DNA of 64,000 nucleotides, from the NCBI GenBank assembly GCA_020636155.1, contig JACJYM010000006.1:62001-126000 (forward strand), read 5' to 3'. A program made the translations under genes and the position numbers. Source of the stretch: Lewinellaceae bacterium (GTDB lineage Bacteria; Bacteroidota; Bacteroidia; Chitinophagales; Saprospiraceae). Shown here in pieces: positions 7,609-14,308 of this stretch (its first letter is position 1; each line of letters starts with the position of its first letter). The notes under the pieces were generated by a model. That model did not search any database. It worked only from the letters and a program-made list of their open reading frames with translations, and was not told the DNA's origin.

Positions 7609-9993
7609 ATGCTTACATATCCTAAGGATTTTTACAAAAAAATCGAATTCGATAAAATCATAGAGATTCTTAGTGGATTTGCTATTTCTAGTTTAACCAG
7701 AGACTATTTTAGTCAATTGATGCCTTCTGATGATAAAGATTGGATTAAATTGCAGTTGGCAAGAGTCGGTGAAATGAATTCCATTTATTCTAGAGGGGAG
7801 TCATTTCCCATGAGACCTTACGAGCCTGTAGAATATGATGTCGCCTTACTGCGAAAAGAAGGATATGTCCTAGAGGTAGAATCAATTCAAAAGCTATATC
7901 AGTTAACCAAAGGTGCCTCTGAAATCGTTGCATTTTTTAATGAAGAAAATCAAGGAGTATTTCCAAAATTGTATGAGTTAGTCCGTGATATTCCAATACA
8001 CCCAGAGCTTATAAAACACATCGATACGATACTCGATGACGAAGGATTAGTCAAACCCAATGCTTCTGAAAGATTATTAAAGATATCAAGACAGATCCAC
8101 AGCAAGGAAAGAGAAATAGATAAGGTATTCTCACAAGAAATGGCATTTTTCCAAGCCAAAGGATTTTTGGCAGACACGAAAGAAAGTTTGAGAAATGGAC
8201 GTCGGGTTTTTGCAGTTTCGTCGGAGCATAAAAGAAAAATTGAAGGATTGATTCACGATGAATCGGCGACGGGAAAAACGGCCTTCATAGAACCGACTTC
8301 CTTGGTTTCGCTGAATAATGAAGTGTTTAACCTCTATACCGAAAGGAAAAAAGAAATTTATAAAATACTCAAAGAGCTTTGTACTTATTTGCGGCCATTT
8401 TCTGATACTTTCATCGTCTATGAAAAATTGCATTTTGAATTTGATAAAATCTTGTGCAAGAAAAAGTTAGGCAGCCTTATAAATGCCAGGATTCCGAAAA
8501 TATCCAAAAAAAGACAGTTTAAATTCGTAGAAGCACGTAACCCAATTCTCTTAATTAAACACGATGAGAAGGGCTTGGATACCATTCCTTTTGACTTAGA
8601 ATTGTACGGTAAAAATAGAATCGTTATTCTCAGTGGTCCTAACGCCGGAGGTAAGTCGGTGGTAATGAAAAGCGTGGGTCTCCTACAAACCATGGTGCAA
8701 TGCGGCTTGCCCGTCAGTGTGTCTGAACTCTCCGAATTTGGGATTTTCGAAAAGTTTTTTGCGGATATAGGCGACCAGCAGAGTATTGATGATGATTTGA
8801 GTACTTATAGTTCTCATCTCAAGAATATGAAGGTGATGACCGATGAGGCAGATCATAAAAGCTTGGTGCTGATTGATGAATTCGGAGCTGGTACTGACCC
8901 CAAGATTGGTGGTGCAATTGCGGAGGCTTTATTAAAAGAATTGAATGCTCATAAGTGTCATGCCGTGATAACGACACATTATTCTGGCTTGAAGTTTTTT
9001 GCTTACAATACCTCGGGATTGGTCAATGCCTGTATGGAATTTGATAGAATCAACCTGAGTCCCACATTTCAATTGGTTGTCGGCAAGCCGGGAAGTAGCT
9101 TTGCGTTTGAAATTGCACAAAAGACTGGTTTTGATGAATCTATATTGGACTATGCCAAGTCCAAAACTGGCAAACAAGAATTGCAACTTGATGAGATTTT
9201 GGTAAAGCTACAGGCAGAGCGGCAAGAATTAGAGTTGCAAATGTCAAAAGTCATAGAAGAAAAGGATAAATTGGATGTTCTCATCAAGTCCTACGAGGTG
9301 ATGCATCGGGAAATGGATTATGCTAAAAACCAACTTAAGCTCGACAGACAACAAATGTTATTAGACCTGGCGAATAAAAAGAAAGAACAAACCAAGCTCT
9401 TAGAACAAAAATTTCATGCCTTGCGCAACATGGCCGAACTTAATGAGCTCAAAAAATCAATGGCCAATGAAGAGAAAAAAATCGCTTCAGAAATCAATCA
9501 CATCAAACAAAACATCCATGACGATGATAAAAAACGGGGTGCAGTCAATCTTGAGGTGGGTCAATATGTAAAACTGCGAAATGGCGGAACGGTTGCAAAA
9601 TTATTGCAACTAGAAAAAGACAAAGCTGAACTCGAGCTTGGAAATATCAAGATGTGGATTCCCATCGTAGAGATATTGCCTTCTGAGAAAAAGGAAGACA
9701 AACATCAAGGAAATACGTCTTCTATCAAGTCAAACATAGTCTTGGATGATCACTTTGATTCCACCCTTGATTTGAGAGGATATTCTGTACAGGAGGCTGA
9801 AGATTTTCTACATGAATTTATCGATGGCGCCTTGATTAACAATGCTTTCGAACTGAAAGTCATTCATGGGGTAGGTTCGGGAGCCCTGAAAAAACTGGTC
9901 AAAAAGATTGCCAAAGAATACAAGTCTGTTAAGAAAATATGGCATCCTGAACCTGATCAAGGTGGTGATGGGGTGACCTATTTGAGTTTGTAG
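7609..9993 (+). CDS. mutS2: Endonuclease MutS2 / ribosome-rescue ATPase
   Basis: A 794-residue MutS2. The MutS core has a Walker A motif GPNAGGKS at residues 343-350 and a Walker B segment LVLIDEFGAGTDP further on. A long charged coiled coil follows (about 515-640). The C-terminal Smr domain starts at the LDLRGYSV motif and contains the HGVGSGALK loop, the nuclease part of the family. MutS2 lacks the mismatch-recognition domain of MutS; in other bacteria it suppresses recombination or splits collided ribosomes. Length and domain order are normal. It has its own promoter box and is the last core gene before the restriction island. Confidence 0.96.
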   Translation: MLTYPKDFYKKIEFDKIIEILSGFAISSLTRDYFSQLMPSDDKDWIKLQLARVGEMNSIYSRGESFPMRPYEPVEYDVALLRKEGYVLEVESIQKLYQLTKGASEIVAFFNEENQGVFPKLYELVRDIPIHPELIKHIDTILDDEGLVKPNASERLLKISRQIHSKEREIDKVFSQEMAFFQAKGFLADTKESLRNGRRVFAVSSEHKRKIEGLIHDESATGKTAFIEPTSLVSLNNEVFNLYTERKKEIYKILKELCTYLRPFSDTFIVYEKLHFEFDKILCKKKLGSLINARIPKISKKRQFKFVEARNPILLIKHDEKGLDTIPFDLELYGKNRIVILSGPNAGGKSVVMKSVGLLQTMVQCGLPVSVSELSEFGIFEKFFADIGDQQSIDDDLSTYSSHLKNMKVMTDEADHKSLVLIDEFGAGTDPKIGGAIAEALLKELNAHKCHAVITTHYSGLKFFAYNTSGLVNACMEFDRINLSPTFQLVVGKPGSSFAFEIAQKTGFDESILDYAKSKTGKQELQLDEILVKLQAERQELELQMSKVIEEKDKLDVLIKSYEVMHREMDYAKNQLKLDRQQMLLDLANKKKEQTKLLEQKFHALRNMAELNELKKSMANEEKKIASEINHIKQNIHDDDKKRGAVNLEVGQYVKLRNGGTVAKLLQLEKDKAELELGNIKMWIPIVEILPSEKKEDKHQGNTSSIKSNIVLDDHFDSTLDLRGYSVQEAEDFLHEFIDGALINNAFELKVIHGVGSGALKKLVKKIAKEYKSVKKIWHPEPDQGGDGVTYLSL

Positions 9994-10559
9994 TAAGTGG
10001 TGGTGACTTTTTGGGTTTTTGCTCTTTAGAATGTTGTCGCTCATGGTTTTATGAAAAAAATCTATAAATCATTTTATTTCATCAGTCAGGTTTACTCGTT
10101 ACTAATACAAATTGTTGAATAGCAAAATATCTCGTTCAATTTTATCAAATTGGCAAGGCCTAATACCCAATAATTCTATCTGTCGAGGTATTATAAACAA
10201 AGTACTTGTTTGATTTCTGATTTTTAAGACACAAATATTTTTCAGGCAATTTTACACCACGAAATGTCTGTGTGATTTCAGAGTATTTATAGATTTAATA
10301 AAAATTGGAATCCACTAATGATGGCCAAGCTAAGCGACACAAAACTGTCCTAGAGTTCTACTTTGGACTAAGCACAACCCCGAGTAGAACTAAAGGATCT
10401 ATGACACAGGCTTCATGCTGGGTCTTGAAGGACACAGGAAGGCTTATATATTATAGGATCGTCCATTTTATTTTTCAGTCCTACATCGTTGGGACAGACA
10501 CATTCTTTAACAGGCTTAGAATTGAGCAGTGGCATAAGAGGCTTGACAATGTGCGGTGT
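9994..10559. other. Intergenic region between mutS2 and the hsd island
   Basis: These 566 bases hold no convincing gene. The open frames at 10305-10706 and 10489-10701 have no recognisable product and run into antisense hsdM. The only structure I see is a long imperfect hairpin at 10348-10396. The region may be a scar at the edge of the island. Confidence 0.5.
10348..10396. repeat. Imperfect inverted repeat beside hsdM
   Basis: AGTTCTACT at 10354-10362 pairs with AGTAGAACT at 10383-10391, and CCT/AGG extend the stem with an internal mismatch; the loop is 20 bases. It lacks a T-run, so it does not look like a simple terminator. It could be the end of a decayed element. Confidence 0.45.
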
Positions 10560-12212
10560 TCAGATTGTTTTAAGTCCGAGTTGTTTCAAATATTCGTTGT
10601 GTTCTTGTCTAGCCTTGGATGCTTTCTTTTCTATTTCAGTCAGTTTTTCATTCACTTCTTTCAAGTCAATGATGGGTTCTGCTATTGCAGTACTGACGTA
10701 ACGTGAGATATTCAAGTTGTAATCATTTTCAACAATTTCCGCCATTGGTACTCTACGAGCATATCGCTCTACCTTTTCTGGTCGGTTTTGATAGGTTTCA
10801 ACGATTTTTAAAATATCATTTGGGTCGTCTTCTGTTCCTTCGCCATCACGCAATACATTCTGACGCTTTTCTTTTTTGTAGTGTTCACTGGCATTGATGA
10901 ATAACACATCATCTTCCTTTTTGCATTTTTTCAATACTAAAATGCAAACTGGAATTCCTGTTGAAAAGAAAAGATTAGAAGGCAATCCTATTACAGTGTC
11001 AATATTATTGTCCTTCAATAGTTTTTCTCGAATGCTTTGTTCTGCTCCACCTCTGAATAACACACCGTGTGGCAGGATAATAGCCATTGTTCCTTCATCA
11101 CTTAAATAGTGGAAACCGTGTAATAGAAAAGCAAAATCTGCTGCTGACTTTGGTGCCAAACCATAATTTTTAAAACGGAAATCTTCGTTCATTGCTTCGG
11201 AAGCATCCCAACGCAAACTAAATGGTGGATTTGCGACAATGGCATCAAACTCTACTTTTTTGGCTGGATTCATTTCGTTGAGAATATCCCAATCGTTTTT
11301 TAAGGTGTCTCCGTGAAAAATATTAAATTCTGAATCTTTTACTCCGTGAAGCAACATATTCATTCGAGCTAAGTTGTAGGTGGTGATGTTTTTTTCTTGG
11401 CCATAAATTTGGCTAATGGTGCCACCTCCAGGTTGGTCTTCAATTTTATTTTTAACGTTGAGCAGTAATGAACCCGAACCACAGGCAAAATCCAATACTT
11501 TATTGAGTTTTTTCTTTTTTCCTGCTTTTGGATTTTGACTGTCTAAGGTTACGATTTCTGAAAGAATGGACGAAATTTCCTGCGGAGTATAAAATTCACC
11601 TGCCTTTTTACCAGAACCTGCTGCAAATTGCCCAATCAAATATTCGTAAGCATCGCCAAGGGTATCGCTGTCTGTCGAGAAGCCCGAAATACCCTCAGCA
11701 ATTTTTGTGATAATCTTACTAAGTTTTTCATTTCTAGCTTCGTAGTTCTTTCCTAGTTTTTCTGAGTCTAGATTTATTTCAGAAAACAAACCTTTAAAGG
11801 TGCTTTCAAAAGATTCGTTTTCTATGTATTTAAACCCCTTTTGTAGTGTTTTTAATAAGTCTTCGTGCTGTGTTCTTGCCAATTCCGAAATACTACTCCA
11901 TAAATATTGAGGCTCTATTACATAATGCACTTTTCTACGCATTTGCTTTTCAAACTCTACCACATCATTTGGGTTGCTAGCATACCAAATGGAAAGAGGG
12001 TTTGGGGAGACGCTATGTATAGCGTCATTACCCGGATAGTCTGACCCCAATTCTTTTTTTACCGAAGCTTCATAATTATCGGATAGATAGCGTAAAAAGA
12101 GAAACGAGAGCATATAATCACGAAAATCATCTGCATTCATGGCACCTCTTAAGCTATCTGCTATATTCCAAAGGGTTTTCCCTAATTCTTGTTGTTTTTC
12201 TTTTGCTGTCAT
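10560..12212 (-). CDS. hsdM: Type I restriction-modification DNA methyltransferase subunit
   Basis: A 550-residue HsdM, the N6-adenine methyltransferase of a type I system. An N-terminal helical HsdM domain (about 10-160) precedes the methylase domain with the SAM-binding motif FACGSGS at 242-248 and catalytic NPPF at 328-331. The ATG overlaps the stop of the upstream RAYT gene (ATGA). Residues about 61-69 (GNDAIHSVS) are encoded by a palindrome related to the RAYT-associated repeats, apparently inserted in frame in a surface loop. Length and motifs are otherwise intact, so the subunit could be active. Confidence 0.95.
   Translation of the reverse strand: MTAKEKQQELGKTLWNIADSLRGAMNADDFRDYMLSFLFLRYLSDNYEASVKKELGSDYPGNDAIHSVSPNPLSIWYASNPNDVVEFEKQMRRKVHYVIEPQYLWSSISELARTQHEDLLKTLQKGFKYIENESFESTFKGLFSEINLDSEKLGKNYEARNEKLSKIITKIAEGISGFSTDSDTLGDAYEYLIGQFAAGSGKKAGEFYTPQEISSILSEIVTLDSQNPKAGKKKKLNKVLDFACGSGSLLLNVKNKIEDQPGGGTISQIYGQEKNITTYNLARMNMLLHGVKDSEFNIFHGDTLKNDWDILNEMNPAKKVEFDAIVANPPFSLRWDASEAMNEDFRFKNYGLAPKSAADFAFLLHGFHYLSDEGTMAIILPHGVLFRGGAEQSIREKLLKDNNIDTVIGLPSNLFFSTGIPVCILVLKKCKKEDDVLFINASEHYKKEKRQNVLRDGEGTEDDPNDILKIVETYQNRPEKVERYARRVPMAEIVENDYNLNISRYVSTAIAEPIIDLKEVNEKLTEIEKKASKARQEHNEYLKQLGLKTI
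12009..12026. repeat. REP-like palindrome inside hsdM
   Basis: GACGCTAT, GT, ATAGCGTC form a perfect 8-bp inverted repeat, and CATTAC follows on the right as in the copy at 12960-12977. It lies within hsdM codons for residues about 63-68 and keeps the frame open. Confidence 0.6.
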
Positions 12213-12979
12213 GTTGTTTTATTATAAAATTTGTCTTCCTGCCAATTGGTGGGATTATTTAAAATGTAATCAGAAATATTTTGAAACGATTTGTCATCAC
12301 GAATGATGTGGTCGTGAAATCGGGTTTGCCATTGAAAATCAGGATTGATTAAACGGGCATTTTTTGTTACCCCAATTTTGAACCCACGAATTATGGATGC
12401 CAAATTTTTTGATTGTGGGCCGAATTGGTTTTTTGGGGTATCGTTGGGGGTATCGTTGGGGGTGGCGTTGGGGGTGGCGTTGGGGGTGGCGTTGGGGGTA
12501 GAGACGCAATGCATTGCGTCTCTACGTGACGCATCACGTTGCGTATCACGTGACGTATCACGTGACGCATCACGTGACGCATCACGCGACGCATCACGCG
12601 ACGCATCACGCGACGCATCGCGTTGCGTATCACGCGACGTATCCGATTTTGTATTGTATTCATTGTCCCCAATACCGACAATCGCATGAAAATGATTGGG
12701 CATTACCACGTAATTGCCCATCCATAAATTCATATCGGGTCGCATGTCAAATGTTTTCAACCATTCGGTTTCTACAATTTTTCCAATTTGTGATAAAGAG
12801 ACGCAATGCATTGCGTCTCTACGGACGATTTCGCCAAAATAATGTTCACGATTTTGGGTACAAATGGTTACAAAATAGGCGGCATTCCACCCATAATCCC
12901 AAAATGAGGCACGGGCAGAGGCAATGCGGTATTTGTTTTTGTATTTATTCATTTTCTGAGACGCCATGCATTGCGTCAT
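12209..12979 (-). CDS. REP-associated tyrosine transposase (RAYT) with a repeat-filled insertion, inside the hsd operon
   Basis: A 256-residue Y1/HUH single-strand transposase. The N-terminal block with YFVTICTQNREHYFGEI (35-51) leads to the HUH motif PNHFHAIV (H96, H98), and the C-terminal block has the likely catalytic Y238 in SDYILNNP. Between HUH and Tyr, residues about 111-185 are low complexity: (SRDA/T)n at 114-152, a palindrome-encoded RRDAMHCVS, then (TPNA/D)n at 161-182. A second RRDAMHCVS is at 53-61. Each block comes from a REP-like palindrome or in-frame 12-bp repeats. The annotated ATG overlaps the hsdS stop (TAATG), and the stop overlaps the hsdM start (ATGA). Met10 at 12952 may be the ancestral start because residues 1-9 are palindrome-derived. 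It may be domesticated or inactive. Confidence 0.85.
   Translation of the reverse strand: MTQCMASQKMNKYKNKYRIASARASFWDYGWNAAYFVTICTQNREHYFGEIVRRDAMHCVSLSQIGKIVETEWLKTFDMRPDMNLWMGNYVVMPNHFHAIVGIGDNEYNTKSDTSRDTQRDASRDASRDASRDASRDASRDTSRDTQRDASRRDAMHCVSTPNATPNATPNATPNDTPNDTPKNQFGPQSKNLASIIRGFKIGVTKNARLINPDFQWQTRFHDHIIRDDKSFQNISDYILNNPTNWQEDKFYNKTT
12431..12500. repeat. 12-bp tandem repeat encoding TPNA/TPND
   Basis: About 5.8 units of GTTGGGGGTGGC, with GTATC variants at the left end. The period is four codons, so copy-number change would keep the RAYT frame. It abuts the 28-bp palindrome. Confidence 0.9.
12498..12525. repeat. Perfect 28-bp REP-like palindrome
   Basis: GTAGAGACGCAATG is followed directly by its exact reverse complement. 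It lies inside the RAYT gene, between the two 12-bp tandem arrays, and encodes the second RRDAMHCVS. Confidence 0.95.
12527..12645. repeat. 12-bp tandem repeat encoding SRDA/SRDT/QRDA
   Basis: About ten 12-bp units of TGACGCATCACG and variants (TTGCGTATCACG, CGACGCATCACG). The unit shares its GACGCA core with the adjacent palindrome, so the array may have grown from it. It stays in frame with the RAYT gene. Confidence 0.9.
12797..12820. repeat. Perfect 24-bp REP-like palindrome
   Basis: AGAGACGCAATG is followed by its reverse complement. It is the second copy of the same family inside the RAYT gene, encoding residues 53-61 RRDAMHCVS. Confidence 0.95.
12960..12977. repeat. REP-like palindrome at the hsdS/RAYT junction
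   Basis: GACGCCATG/CATTGCGTC, one mismatch from perfect, flanked on the right by CATTAC as in the hsdM copy. It covers the first codons of the annotated RAYT frame and touches the end of hsdS. Confidence 0.8.
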
Positions 12980-13347
12980 TACGGGTTATGATTAGGAAAT
13001 AACTGTTGCAACAATCCTTTTTTATGCTCTTGCAAGGCTTCTATTTTTTGGGTTTGTGCTTCTATCAATTCATCTGCTGCGGATAGGCAATTGGCTATTA
13101 TTTGTTGTTCTTTGGGGTTTGGTATAAAGATTTTTATTGAACGTAAGTTACTCTTGTTAATAGCTTTTAAAGTTGAAGAACCAACCATAGATAACAATTT
13201 ATTTTTGAACTCAGTTCTAAGCATTAATTGATAAATAAAGTCTTCAATTATTGATTTTTTAAATTTTAACAAATATGTATTCGGTGCCAATGTCATTGGC
13301 TTGGTGAAGAATGGTACTCTATATACATTGCCTCTAAATTCTAACAT
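12979..13347 (-). pseudogene. hsdS: hsdS 3' part: second TRD remainder and C-terminal conserved region
   Basis: A 122-residue frame that continues the specificity subunit from 13334-14308 in another reading frame. It starts in the middle of the second target-recognition domain (GNVYRVPFFTKPM) and ends with the conserved helix region PNPKEQQIIANCLSA...HKKGLLQQLFP, which repeats the central conserved region of the upstream part. The two frames overlap at 13334-13347; removing one base near 13338-13345 would join them into one subunit of about 445 residues. The ATG at 13347 could permit internal initiation, but there is no reason to think a separate gene evolved. Confidence 0.8.
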
Positions 13348-14308
13348 TTGCTAATATTATCTCTCCACCAAACAAAGATGTTTTTTTAAGAAACTTATAG
13401 CCTCTTTCATCAGTATATCTTTGAGGTTCAAATTTTTTCTTTTCCAAATCAGTAGTTCTTACAAGAACTGCATAATTATCCTCAGAATAATATGTTACAT
13501 TTTCTTTTAAAGAAGCAAAACTTCCATTTGCAGTATAATCTGCTAGTAATTCGATGATTTCTCCTATTTCTTTCTCCCCCCAATCCCCATCATCCTTAAA
13601 CTCAGGAAAACGATAGTTAGGTTGACTTTCTTCTTCTGCTGGGAAAAGTTGTTGCAACAAGCCTTTTTTATGGTCTTGTAATAGGTCTAGTTTTTCGGTT
13701 TCTGCGGTGATGACTTCATCTAAGGATGAAAGGCAAGCAGCTATTTTTTGTTGTTCTTTGGGGTTTGGTGGATAGTAGATATTTATGTTTGAAATTCTAG
13801 TTTTAGAAATACCAAGAACTTTAGCTCCTTGAGCTTCCTTTTTTATTTGTTTTCTTATATCATCGGATTTAAACAAATAACCTCCAAAACCAACTTTGAT
13901 TTTTGTGTCTCTTCTTCTTGCCAAAAATGTATGAAGACCTGCTAGTAGTTTTTCGTTGTTTAGATTAATAATTTCAATGCTTTTGCCTATGTCGTCAAGG
14001 TCTTCGGAAGCATCCGCAATAACTATATCTCCCTCCTTACAATAGTTTTCCTCATCTATTCTTTCAATTGAAACATCCTGATTAATGAATGGAACCTCTT
14101 CTTTTGTGATGTCGAATAGTATTGAGAATTTGGTATGAATATCTCCATAATGAATATTCTTAACTTCCCCACTTTCATAATTCAATTTATCCCTTGATAA
14201 AGAGTTTGTTATTTTGAAAGTATAGACTTTGTCCAAAGGCTCAATTTTCCATTCCTCTGCAAACTCAGGAAACCGCAATTGTGGTACTATTTTTTCTTCT
14301 TTACTCAT
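13334..14308 (-). pseudogene. hsdS: hsdS 5' part: TRD1, central conserved region, truncated TRD2
   Basis: The first 324 residues of a type I specificity subunit, which recognises one half-site of the bipartite target with each TRD. TRD1 covers about 1-170, and the central conserved region with NPKEQQKIAACLSSLDEV and HKKGLLQQLFP is at about 181-223. TRD2 begins near 229 and stops at LANVRI because of a frameshift. The N-terminal product still contains one full TRD plus one conserved region, the minimum that in some systems dimerises into a working half-subunit, so activity is not excluded. It overlaps the hsdR stop region by 8 bases. Confidence 0.85.

Noticed and set aside
10305..10706. Plus-strand open frame of 133 codons
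   Set aside because: Its second half is antisense to hsdM, the product has no family features, and no promoter or matching codon use is apparent.
12431..12645. CRISPR-like array
   Set aside because: Units are 12 bases with no spacers and they encode protein in frame; no cas genes are present.
12345..12689. Frames within the RAYT repeats on both strands (12345-12689, 12391-12687, 12514-13002)
   Set aside because: 12-bp repeats keep all frames open, so these are repeat translations overlapping the supported RAYT gene.
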